64,000 bases of DNA from Gordonia liuliyuniae (GTDB lineage: Bacteria; Actinomycetota; Actinomycetes; Mycobacteriales; Mycobacteriaceae), in assembly GCF_021739025.1 (NCBI RefSeq), contig NZ_JAKKOT010000003.1:372001-436000 (forward strand), written 5' to 3'. The position numbers and the translations under genes were made by a program. Below the pieces are notes generated by a model. That model did no database searches and was not told the origin of the DNA. It saw only the letters and a program-made list of their open reading frames with translations. Below, piece by piece: positions 40,218 through 47,654 of the stretch (the first letter of the stretch is position 1; the number at the start of each line of letters is the position of its first letter).

Positions 40218-41624
40218 ATGCCACGCAACCCCGGTCCCGGTTCTCTAGTCCTCGGCGATGTGGCGGGTGCCGCCGACCTGGTGAACGCAATCGTCGACCG
40301 GATCGCCGACGGCGCGCTCACGGACGGCGACGCCGTGCCGTCCACTCGCGTGCTGGCTCGGCAGACCGGACTCTCCCGAGGAACCGTGGTGCGGGCGTTC
40401 GACGAACTCGCCGCCGCGGGCTTCATCTCCTCGACGCACGGGTCGGGCACGCGTGTCAGCGGCGGGGCGACACAGGCGGCACGGGCCGGGGCGAGGACAC
40501 GCGGGCGCGACGAGGCAGTTCCGGGGCCCACCGTCGAACCGAGACGCGGTCGGTCGCACCGCGACCTGCGGCCCGGAATCCCCGACGCCACGCTGGTCGA
40601 CGCGCGGGCCTGGCGCAGCGCGGTCCGAACTGCTGCGGTCGGAGGACTGGCCGGATTGAATCCGTGGGAGGAACCGAGCCCGACACTCCGCGCGGCTCTG
40701 GCCGGGCATCTTCGGCGTCACCGAGGCATCGCCGATGCAGACCCGATGCTGTTCGACAGCTCGCGATCGGCCGTCGCGGCTCTGTGTGCGGCGTTCGCGG
40801 CGGACGGGCAGGCCCCGTTTCACATCGAGGACCCCGGCTATCGCGGAGCAATGCTCATGGCGCGCGAGCAAGGACTGTCCGTGCGAGTGCATCCCGCAGA
40901 CCCCGACGGCCTCGACGCGGCCCTGCTCGGCGACGAGCCCTCGATCGTCTTCGTGACACCGGCGCACCACTATCCGCTCGGGTATCGGATGAGCGTGGAC
41001 CGTCGTGTGGCGTTGGTCGAGTGGGCGCGCACGACCGGCTCACTCGTGATCGAGGACGACTACGACGGGGAGTTCCGCTACGGCGTCGCCCCGTTGCCCG
41101 CGCTCGCGACACTGCCCGGTGGGGCGGAGAGCGTGGCGTACGTCGGGACGTCGTCCAAATCCGTCGCGCCCGACCTCCGGGTCGCGTGGTGTCTGCCACC
41201 TGCGACGTTGCGCCGCGGTGTGCAGCGATGGCTGGCCGTGCACCGTCGCGGCCCGTCGTCGGTGCCCGCCGATGTGCTCGCGGAGTTCATCGGATCGGGA
41301 GCGATGGATCGCCATCTCGCGAGGGCGGCCCGCGTGTACAGTGACCGACGCTCACGGCTGGTGTCCGCGCTCTGCCGAGAGTGTCCCGACTTGGCGGTGA
41401 CCGGTGTCGAAGCGGGGCTGCACCTGTGCGTGTTGCTGCCAGGGCGGGACGACGACGAGATCGTCCGCGCTCTGGAGGCAGCGGGGTGGCGGACCCGATC
41501 GTTGAGCAGTCAGGCGCACCGGTATGCGGTCTCAGGTCTCGTACTGAACTATGCGCGTCTGCGCGGACCGGACGCCGCAGAATTCGCGTCTGCTCTGCGC
41601 GAGGTACTCGCGCGAGCCGGGTAG
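40218..41624 (+). CDS. MocR/PdxR-like GntR-family regulator with aminotransferase domain
   Basis: 468 residues. An N-terminal GntR winged helix (about 18-80: VPSTRVLARQTGLSRGTVVR) is joined by a basic linker (about 85-120) to a fold-type I PLP aminotransferase-like domain. The PLP lysine is likely in YVGTSSKSVAPDLRVAW. Such proteins sense PLP or an amino-acid adduct and control nearby genes. The divergent aminotransferase is an obvious candidate target; pyridoxine or GABA genes are not in sight. Confidence 0.92.
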   Translation: MPRNPGPGSLVLGDVAGAADLVNAIVDRIADGALTDGDAVPSTRVLARQTGLSRGTVVRAFDELAAAGFISSTHGSGTRVSGGATQAARAGARTRGRDEAVPGPTVEPRRGRSHRDLRPGIPDATLVDARAWRSAVRTAAVGGLAGLNPWEEPSPTLRAALAGHLRRHRGIADADPMLFDSSRSAVAALCAAFAADGQAPFHIEDPGYRGAMLMAREQGLSVRVHPADPDGLDAALLGDEPSIVFVTPAHHYPLGYRMSVDRRVALVEWARTTGSLVIEDDYDGEFRYGVAPLPALATLPGGAESVAYVGTSSKSVAPDLRVAWCLPPATLRRGVQRWLAVHRRGPSSVPADVLAEFIGSGAMDRHLARAARVYSDRRSRLVSALCRECPDLAVTGVEAGLHLCVLLPGRDDDEIVRALEAAGWRTRSLSSQAHRYAVSGLVLNYARLRGPDAAEFASALREVLARAG

Positions 41625-41634
41625 CCCGATCGCC

Positions 41635-43014
41635 TCAGCGGCCGAGGAATCCTCCGAGCATGCCGCCGACACCTGCATCGTTTCCTCCGCCGGTTCCGCC
41701 GATGAACCCGCCGGGCGGCTGCTCGGACGGTTGGACGACGACGAAACCCTGTCCGCCGAAGGCCAGGGTAAACCGTTCCCCGGTGCTGCGACCCAACAGT
41801 GTGTTGAGACCGAAACTGTCATTGGTCTTCACCGTGGTCCGCAGGCTCGACGACCAGGCGACGGCGGCTTGCGGATCGGCGAAAGTGTCGCCGGCGACGT
41901 TCAGTACGACGGGCGAACCGTTCGTCGTGATCGCGATGCGTCCACGGCCGGTGAACACGCAGTTGAACATGCCCGCATTGCTCATCGCGCCTGCGCCGTG
42001 CATGCGTTCGACGTTGTACTGCAGCGTCGGTTCGAAGGCCAGCACGTTGGCGCCGTTGATGGTGAGCCCGTCCGACCCGTCCAGGTCGATGAGATGGACG
42101 TCGGACGCGTTGTCGGCCAGGAACAGATCGCCTCGACCGGACACCTTCATCAGCGGCACCCCCTCACCGGTCATCGCTTGACGCACCATCCGGCCCATGC
42201 CGCCCGCGCCGAGTGCTTCGAAACGGAGGTCGCCCTGGTAGGCGACCATCGAACCCTGGCGGGCCATGACCTCGCCACTGAGCCCGACCCGGCACATCTT
42301 GCTGCCCTGCTTGCCGATGCCCTGCGACTGCACTTCGGCGTGTGCGGGGGCGAACAGTTCGCTCTGCATGGACCCTCCTGGGGTGCGGCCCGCGACGCTG
42401 GCGGTCGCGGCGGGGTTGGGCACCGGCGTCGGTGACGGCGGCTGCTGGATCGAAGTCGGCGTGGGCGGCCACTGCTGTGGGTCGGCCATCGGTGGCCCGC
42501 TCGGCTGCGCGGGCTCGTCGTCGACGGAGATGCCGAACGCGGACGCGAGGCCGGCGAGCCCGGTGTCGTAGCCCTGTCCGACGGCACGGACCTTCCACGC
42601 GTCGCCGCGGCGATACACCTCGAGGCAGACGACGGCGGTCTCGCTCGTCAGGCCGGGAACAGTGAAGTCGGCGGTCGCGGTCCCGGCTGCGTCGAAGACC
42701 GTCGCCTGCAGGACGCCCGCGGTCGCGAACGATGCGGGGCCGGTGCCGTCGAGGCTCGCGGTGATCGCGATGGTCACCACATCCTGGTCGACGGAGCCGG
42801 TGTCGATGGCGATCGTGTCGACCGCACCCTCGTCGCGGTACTGCACCCCGCGCGCCGACGGCTGGTTGTAGAAGACGAAGTCGGCGTCGGACCGGACGCG
42901 TCCGCTGTCGGTCAACAGGATCGCCGATGTGTTCGCCTGCGACGCGCAGCGGACCTGCACACCGATCGTCGACGACGGCAGTGGCTGGTTCTCGCCGGGC
43001 GACAGCTGCTTCAC
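41635..43014 (-). CDS. TerD-AIM24 fusion protein
   Basis: 459 residues. Residues 1 to about 165 are a TerD-type domain (LSPGENQPLP, DADFVFYNQPSARGVQYRDEG, EVYRRGDAWKVRAVGQGYDTGLAGLA). A Pro/Thr/Gln-rich linker (about 170-215) leads to an AIM24/DUF124 beta-rich domain (about 218-435: AEVQSQGIGKQGSKMCRVGL, GRGDLFLADNA, HGAGAMSNAGMFNCVFTGRG). A Gly-rich tail ends the protein. TerD domains bind calcium and belong to stress-response (tellurite) systems; AIM24 proteins have unknown bacterial function. It converges on the MocR gene with a 10-base gap and diverges from the TRIC gene. Confidence 0.87.
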   Translation of the reverse strand: MKQLSPGENQPLPSSTIGVQVRCASQANTSAILLTDSGRVRSDADFVFYNQPSARGVQYRDEGAVDTIAIDTGSVDQDVVTIAITASLDGTGPASFATAGVLQATVFDAAGTATADFTVPGLTSETAVVCLEVYRRGDAWKVRAVGQGYDTGLAGLASAFGISVDDEPAQPSGPPMADPQQWPPTPTSIQQPPSPTPVPNPAATASVAGRTPGGSMQSELFAPAHAEVQSQGIGKQGSKMCRVGLSGEVMARQGSMVAYQGDLRFEALGAGGMGRMVRQAMTGEGVPLMKVSGRGDLFLADNASDVHLIDLDGSDGLTINGANVLAFEPTLQYNVERMHGAGAMSNAGMFNCVFTGRGRIAITTNGSPVVLNVAGDTFADPQAAVAWSSSLRTTVKTNDSFGLNTLLGRSTGERFTLAFGGQGFVVVQPSEQPPGGFIGGTGGGNDAGVGGMLGGFLGR

Positions 43015-43147
43015 GGATCACAGTGTACTGAGATCCAGGCTCGAAGGCCCCCGGCTCGAAGCGGATGTACGAACGATGTTCCCTGTCTCGGATGCGGCCG
43101 CGCTACCGGCGGTGGCTACGCTCAATCCGAAGAGTCGGAGCGAACCG

Positions 43148-43843
43148 ATGCGAGCGGAGGCGGATGTGAGTGTTGCGCAGTCGGTCGTGCTGGCGGCCGA
43201 CATCGACGATGCGGCGTCACTCGTCCACGAGATCGGCGAGATGATCGGCACCATCGCGTTCGCCGCGTCCGGAGCACTGTTGGCCGTCCGCCGGAACCTC
43301 GACATCGTCGGCATCGTGTTCCTGGCTGTCAGCACCGCGCTCGGCGGTGGCATCATCCGCGACGTTCTGGTCGGCAACACGCCGCCGACCGCATTCACCG
43401 ATCTTCAGTACCTTGCCGCGGCGGCGGTCACCGGGTTGATCATCTTCTTCTGGCATCCGCCCACGCGGTTGACGCGCTGGCCGCTCGACGTGACCGACGC
43501 GATAGGTCTCGGAATGTTCGTCCTCACCGGCACCGCGGTCGGTTACGCGTGGGGAGTGTCGCCGCCTGCCGCCGCGCTCCTCGGGCTCACCACCGGCGTC
43601 GGCGGCGGCATCATCCGCGACGTGCTGTCCGGCCAGGTGCCCGCGATCCTGCGCACGGACGAACCCCTGTATGCGATCCCCGCGTTCGTCGGCGCGGTGG
43701 TGACGTCCGCCCTGATGTACTTCGACTGGTATCGGCCGTGGATCGGACTGATCTGCGCGGCGCTGGTGATCTTCGCGCGACTCCTCTCCCTCAGGTACGG
43801 ATGGCGGGGCCCGCGACCGTACTACGTGTCGCGCGGCGAATGA
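43148..43843 (+). CDS. TRIC-type cation channel family membrane protein
   Basis: 231 residues from ATG 43,148; GTG 43,166 with GGAGG five bases upstream is an equally good start. Two UPF0126/TRIC repeats are visible, each with a Gly-rich signature: GTIAFAASGALLAVRRNLDI with TALGGGIIRDVLVG, and LGMFVLTGTAVGYAWGV with TTGVGGGIIRDVLSG. About seven transmembrane helices place it in the cytoplasmic membrane. Bacterial homologues form trimeric monovalent-cation channels; the ion is not evident from sequence. Confidence 0.9.
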   Translation: MRAEADVSVAQSVVLAADIDDAASLVHEIGEMIGTIAFAASGALLAVRRNLDIVGIVFLAVSTALGGGIIRDVLVGNTPPTAFTDLQYLAAAAVTGLIIFFWHPPTRLTRWPLDVTDAIGLGMFVLTGTAVGYAWGVSPPAAALLGLTTGVGGGIIRDVLSGQVPAILRTDEPLYAIPAFVGAVVTSALMYFDWYRPWIGLICAALVIFARLLSLRYGWRGPRPYYVSRGE

Positions 43844-43848
43844 GGGTC

Positions 43849-44000
43849 AGGCCGAGCGGCCGTACGCGGCGATCGCGGCGACCTCGGGGCTCCTCGGACT
43901 CACCTTGATCAGCCGCCACAGGTCGGCGGCAATCAGGAACGGTCGGACGAATCCGCGCGAACTCGACGTCGGTGATCTTGCCGCGTCTGATGAGTCGGTA
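43849..44000 (-). pseudogene. Possible C-terminal remnant of a degraded gene
   Basis: Reading the minus strand toward a TGA at 43,849, a protein-like stretch appears in two frames. GKITDVEFAR lies in one and FVRPFLIAADLWRLIKVSPR in the next, ending EVAAIAAYGRSA. This looks like the tail of a lost gene with one frameshift. I cannot name the family, and the evidence is only codon-like composition. Confidence 0.3.
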
Positions 44001-44010
44001 TCAGGGGCGC

Positions 44011-44070
44011 CCTACACCGCTCAGGCCTTGCAACGGTCTATAGACAAGTGTTCGCGCTACGCGGTGTAGG
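44011..44070. repeat. 60-bp inverted-repeat-bounded element, copy 1
   Basis: It begins CCTACACCGC and ends GCGGTGTAGG, a perfect 10-bp terminal inverted repeat. Inside, CTTG and CAAG can pair around GGTCTATAGA. It is 48/60 identical to the element at 44,568-44,627, in the same orientation. Similarity continues a little past the right end (GTT..CCCGTCC). It could be a miniature mobile element or a structured RNA. Confidence 0.75.
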
Positions 44071-44171
44071 TTCAGTCCCGTCCTGGGGGCGACACGGCGC
44101 AGTTGGCTACTTTCGGCGTTTCCAGAACTGTGAGGGATCGACCCGCGATCAATCGAGCGCGGGTCACCTAG

Positions 44172-44520
44172 CCGAGTGGACTCGCGTCGCTGGCCGCGGT
44201 GTTCGACCGGAAGACCGCCCAGCTGCGGGACTGGGTCGAGGCGAGCGCGGCGGCCGGGCGACGGGTGTACGGCTATGCGGCGGCCTCCCGGGCGGTGTCG
44301 TTGTTCTATGCGGCCGGTCTGACGGCCGACGTGCTGCTCGGGGTCGCCGACGTGGCGGATGCGAAACAGGGCAGGCGGATGACGGGCACGGACAGCCCGA
44401 TCATCTCTCCGGAAGAGCTCATGGCGGCCGCCCCCGACCATGTGCTGCTGACGGTGCCCGACATGCTCGACGAACTGTGTCGCGGATACCCGCCGTGCCG
44501 CGCCACCCCGAACCGCCGGC
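44172..44520 (+). pseudogene. C-terminal fragment of a sugar C-methyltransferase-like gene
   Basis: From 44,172 the frame reads like the C-terminal domain (Methyltransf_14 type) of SAM-dependent C-methyltransferases acting on nucleotide sugars. Matching features are GRRVYGYAAASRAVSLFYAA, DAKQGRRMTGTDSPIISPEE and DHVLLTVPDMLDE. The N-terminal Cys-cluster and SAM-binding domains are absent upstream, where an in-frame stop sits at 44,169-44,171, and the normal C-terminal end is lost after DELCRGYP. There is no valid start with a ribosome site. It is a gene relic lying between the two 60-bp elements. Confidence 0.65.
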
Positions 44521-44567
44521 GTGAACTCGAGGGCTTGCGGGGCCTGGCGTCGAGGAGTGTGCGGCGA

Positions 44568-44627
44568 CCTACACCGCTCAGGGCTTGCGTTGGTCTATCG
44601 GCGAGTGTGTGCGCTGTCCGGTGTAGG
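44568..44627. repeat. 60-bp inverted-repeat-bounded element, copy 2
   Basis: Same length and orientation as copy 1: it begins CCTACACCG and ends CGGTGTAGG, a perfect 9-bp terminal inverted repeat, with inner CTTGC/GCGAG pairing in the same place. It overlaps the 3' end of the cupin gene, supplying that protein's last 11 residues and stop. The start of copy 2 is 557 bases from the start of copy 1. Confidence 0.75.
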
Positions 44628-44978
44628 TTTACGCCCGTCCCTCGTGGTGCCGCGCAGCGCGACGGTCAGCATCACGGCCGAGTCTTCGTCTGCTATCAGC
44701 CCGTGCCGCACGTTCGGGATGTCGACGAGATCGCCCGCCGTGCCGTGCCATTCGCCGTCGGCGGTGGTGAGTCGGACGGTGCCGCGCAGCACCTGGAGAG
44801 TGGCCTCGCCCGGACTCTCGTGATCCGACAGTCCGTTGCCTGCGGCCAATGCGATGACCGTGTGCCGGAGCGTGTGCTCGGCGTGGCCGCGGACGGTGCG
44901 CGCCGACCGGCCCGAACTCGCCTCGCGCGCCTCGGACATCAGCTCGTCGACAACGGCGGGCAGCGATACCGAACTCAT
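44595..44978 (-). CDS. Small cupin-domain protein, last gene of the nar operon
   Basis: 127 residues, a single cupin barrel. Metal-site-like residues lie in the order His-Glu (SDHESPGEATLQVLRGTVRL) and then His (IPNVRHGLIADED). No catalytic function can be assigned. Its ATG overlaps the narK stop by four bases (ATGA), so it is the sixth and last coupled gene of the nitrate reductase operon. The C-terminal tail (about residues 117-127, ending TPDSAHTRR) is encoded by the inserted 60-bp element, so the native end was probably different. Confidence 0.8.
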   Translation of the reverse strand: MSSVSLPAVVDELMSEAREASSGRSARTVRGHAEHTLRHTVIALAAGNGLSDHESPGEATLQVLRGTVRLTTADGEWHGTAGDLVDIPNVRHGLIADEDSAVMLTVALRGTTRDGRKPTPDSAHTRR

Positions 44979-46234
44979 GACTTCTCCACTCTCGGTTCCT
45001 TGACTCTCGATTCCGTCGCAGACTCGGAGGCACTGCGCCCGATGCCGAACACGGTGAACAGGCAGGCGGCCGCGGCGAACGCGACCAGGAGTGCGAGGCC
45101 GATCGTGTACGAGTGGCCTGCCTCGTCGTAGGTCGCCCCCATGACCAGCGGCGGGAAGAATCCGCCGAGGCCGCCCGCGGCGCCGACGAGACCGGTGACG
45201 GCGCCGACCCGCGCAGCGGGCGACGCGGTCGCGACCCAGGCGAACACCGAACCGGATCCGAGTCCCATCATGATGGCCATGCCGATGAAGTCGACGGCGG
45301 CCAGACCCGATCCGGTCGACGGCTTGGTGATCATCCAGACCGCGAGCAGGGCGGCGCCGCCGCAGGAGATCGCGGTGATCAGCCGTGCGCCGAACTTGTC
45401 CGACAGCGCGCCGCCGATGGGGCGGGCGATGACCGCGGCGATCGCGAACCCGGCCGTCCTGGTGCCTGCCGACGTCGGATCGGTGATCTCGTAGACGTCG
45501 TTCAGATAGGTCGGCAGGTAGGTGGAGAAGGCGACGAAGCCGCCGAACGCCGCGGCGTACAGGAACGACATCTGCCAGGTGATCGGCAGCTTCAACGCGC
45601 TGATCAGCTTCGGGAAGCCGGGCTCGGTGCTCGGCACGAACGACGGCGCGTCACGCATCCACGCCCAGCAGATGCCTGCCACCACGACGAGCGCCACCGC
45701 GATGATGATGTGCGTCGCGGTGTACCCGAACCAGTTCACGAACCGAGGGGTGAAGAATGCGGACAGGGCGGTGCCGCCCATACCCGCACCGAACACGCCC
45801 GTCGCGAGACCTCGCCGAGACGGCTCGAACCAGTTGTTGACGAACGGGATACCCGCCGCGAACGTCGTGCCGCCGATGCCGAGGAAGAAGCCGATCACGA
45901 TCATCATCGGATACGAGCCGAGGTTGCTGGCGACGGCGATGAGGACGACGAATGGTGCGGTCAGCACCAGCAGCGCGGGGAACATGACCCGCCCGCCGTA
46001 CTTCGGGGTGAGGACGCCGACCACGATCCGCCCGAGGGAACCGACGAGGATGGGGACGGCGACGAGGACCGATTTCTGGCTCGCCGACAGGTCTAACGTC
46101 TCGGTGTAGTACTTGCTGAGCGGTCCGACGAGGTTCCACGCCCAGAAGCTGATCGCGAACGCGGCCGTCGCCAGAGCGAGGTTACGGGTCTGCCCGGTGA
46201 CCGAGGCAGGGGCGGAAACGCCGGGTGCGGTCAT
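44975..46234 (-). CDS. narK: Nitrate/nitrite transporter NarK (MFS)
   Basis: 419 residues, twelve-helix major facilitator of the nitrate/nitrite porter family. Visible family features are FAISFWAWNLVGPLSKYYTE at the N-terminus, the Gly-rich nitrate signature GFFLGIGGTTFAAGIPFVNN and a second signature GLVGAAGGLGGFFPPLVMG. In the cytoplasmic membrane it imports nitrate or exchanges nitrate and nitrite. Its ATG overlaps the narI stop by one base (TGATG), so it is translated with the reductase whose substrate it supplies. Confidence 0.96.
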   Translation of the reverse strand: MTAPGVSAPASVTGQTRNLALATAAFAISFWAWNLVGPLSKYYTETLDLSASQKSVLVAVPILVGSLGRIVVGVLTPKYGGRVMFPALLVLTAPFVVLIAVASNLGSYPMMIVIGFFLGIGGTTFAAGIPFVNNWFEPSRRGLATGVFGAGMGGTALSAFFTPRFVNWFGYTATHIIIAVALVVVAGICWAWMRDAPSFVPSTEPGFPKLISALKLPITWQMSFLYAAAFGGFVAFSTYLPTYLNDVYEITDPTSAGTRTAGFAIAAVIARPIGGALSDKFGARLITAISCGGAALLAVWMITKPSTGSGLAAVDFIGMAIMMGLGSGSVFAWVATASPAARVGAVTGLVGAAGGLGGFFPPLVMGATYDEAGHSYTIGLALLVAFAAAACLFTVFGIGRSASESATESRVKEPRVEKS

Positions 46235-46980
46235 CAGTCTCGATCCTTCACTCCGATGGGCGACCAGCCGCGGCGCGGCGGCGCGTTGCCCGGAGCGGGC
46301 CGGTCGTCGCGACTGCGGTAGACGATGTAGGGGCGGAACAGGTAGTGCAGCGGTGCGGTGAAGATGTGCACCAGTCGGGTGAACGGCACCAGGATGAACA
46401 TGCACATGCCGATGACGACGTGAATGTGGAATCGCAGGGGCGCGGCCTCCATCGCGGAGATGTCCGGCTGCAGGGCGAAGATCGACCGGAACCACGGGGA
46501 GACGGTCTCGCGGTAGTTCACCCCGTGCCCGTGCGGGTCGATCATTCCGACCAGCGTGATGTAGCTGCCCGCGAGGAGGGCGGCCAGCAGGACCGCGTAC
46601 ATGAGTTTGTCGTTGCGGGTGGTCGCCATGAACACCGGGCCGACGGTCCGACGCCGGTAGACCAGAAGGGAGACGCCGACGAGGGTGGCGACTGCGGCGA
46701 TGATTCCGCCGACGGCGGCCACCCAGTGATAGAAGGTCTCGCTGATGCCGATGGCAGCCGTCCACGATTCGGGGATCACCAGTCCGATCACATGCCCGGC
46801 GATCACCATCAGGATCCCGTAGTGGAACAGCGGCGATCCGAATCGCAGGAGACGAGATTCGTAGAGCTCCGACGAACGGGTCGTCCACCCGAACTTGTCG
46901 TAGCGGTACCGCCAGATGGTTCCGCCGATCACTGCGATCAACGCCAGGTAGGGGAGGACACCCCACAGGAAGATGCTCAT
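46234..46980 (-). CDS. narI: Respiratory nitrate reductase gamma subunit
   Basis: 248 residues, five transmembrane helices. It is the cytochrome b subunit that anchors NarGH and takes electrons from menaquinol. Candidate haem histidines are in LFHYGILMVIAGHVIGL and RFHIHVVIGMCMFILVPFTR. The length and C-terminal HYLFRPYIVYRSR match the family. The ATG overlaps the narJ stop (ATGA). Confidence 0.97.
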   Translation of the reverse strand: MSIFLWGVLPYLALIAVIGGTIWRYRYDKFGWTTRSSELYESRLLRFGSPLFHYGILMVIAGHVIGLVIPESWTAAIGISETFYHWVAAVGGIIAAVATLVGVSLLVYRRRTVGPVFMATTRNDKLMYAVLLAALLAGSYITLVGMIDPHGHGVNYRETVSPWFRSIFALQPDISAMEAAPLRFHIHVVIGMCMFILVPFTRLVHIFTAPLHYLFRPYIVYRSRDDRPAPGNAPPRRGWSPIGVKDRD

Positions 46981-47654
46981 CGTAGGGCTCCCGCCTCGGC
47001 TCCGGTGTGCAGGGGAAGTAGTCGTGGGTCGAACGGTTCGAGTCCGACGGACTCCACTTCGGGTCGGTGCCCGCGCATCGCGATCGCCGACGCACGGTCC
47101 GGCGGCGACTCGCCCGGCAGCGTCGCGCAGACCGCGGCGAGCACATGCGCGTACGGGGACGCCTTGTCGAGCAGTGAGAAGCGGATCAACTCGAGGGCGC
47201 CGCGGTGCTCGGCAAGGAGCGTGCCGCCGCGCTCCGGGTCGACGCGCGCCGCGAACTCCAGGATCACCGGAAGATAGTCGGGCAGCTCGCCGCGCAGGTC
47301 GACGGCGAAGCCGGAGTCTCGATACACGCGTTTGATGGCGGCGAGGGTCTCGCCGCGGCGTCGGGTGTCGCCGTCGGTCCAATAGGTCAGGAACAACGTC
47401 TGCCTGCCGGACAGGTCGAACACGTCGACATAGTCGTGCGCCAGGCGTGCCGGGTCGGTCTCCGACAGGTGGTCGAGGAACGTCGTGAGCAGGGTGCTCG
47501 CCTCGGTCTGCGGCGCCTCGGCCAGGCCTGCGCGCAACATGCCGATCTTGCTGAGGAGATCGTCGTCCGGGTAGGCGAGGCACCAGGATGCGACGAGACG
47601 CACGACGCGGTGGTCGGCGGCGATCGATCGTTCGGACCGTAGACGCAGCCTCAT
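46977..47654 (-). CDS. narJ: Nitrate reductase assembly chaperone
   Basis: 225 residues, NarJ/TorD-like helical chaperone that supports cofactor insertion into NarG before membrane attachment. Typical segments are VVRLVASWCLAYPDD, YVDVFDLSGRQTLFLTYWTD, GDTRRRGETL and LPDYLPVILEFAA. The start is ATG 47,654, overlapping the narH stop by four bases; longer upstream frames lack family similarity. Cytoplasmic, not part of the final enzyme. Confidence 0.96.
   Translation of the reverse strand: MRLRLRSERSIAADHRVVRLVASWCLAYPDDDLLSKIGMLRAGLAEAPQTEASTLLTTFLDHLSETDPARLAHDYVDVFDLSGRQTLFLTYWTDGDTRRRGETLAAIKRVYRDSGFAVDLRGELPDYLPVILEFAARVDPERGGTLLAEHRGALELIRFSLLDKASPYAHVLAAVCATLPGESPPDRASAIAMRGHRPEVESVGLEPFDPRLLPLHTGAEAGALR

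Noticed and set aside
44011-44070. 60-bp elements as integron attC sites
   Set aside because: The ends are CCTACACCG/CGGTGTAGG; the core-site consensus GTTRRRY and paired R boxes are not present, and no integrase is nearby.
44011-44100. A tRNA gene or tRNA-derived attachment site near GGTTCAGTCCC
   Set aside because: The T-loop-like string does not sit in a 5-bp stem, and no acceptor or anticodon arms can be drawn.
44520-45131. Continuation of the methyltransferase-fragment frame toward narK
   Set aside because: Past about 44,520 the frame becomes antisense to the cupin and narK genes and loses similarity, so only the first part was kept as a relic.
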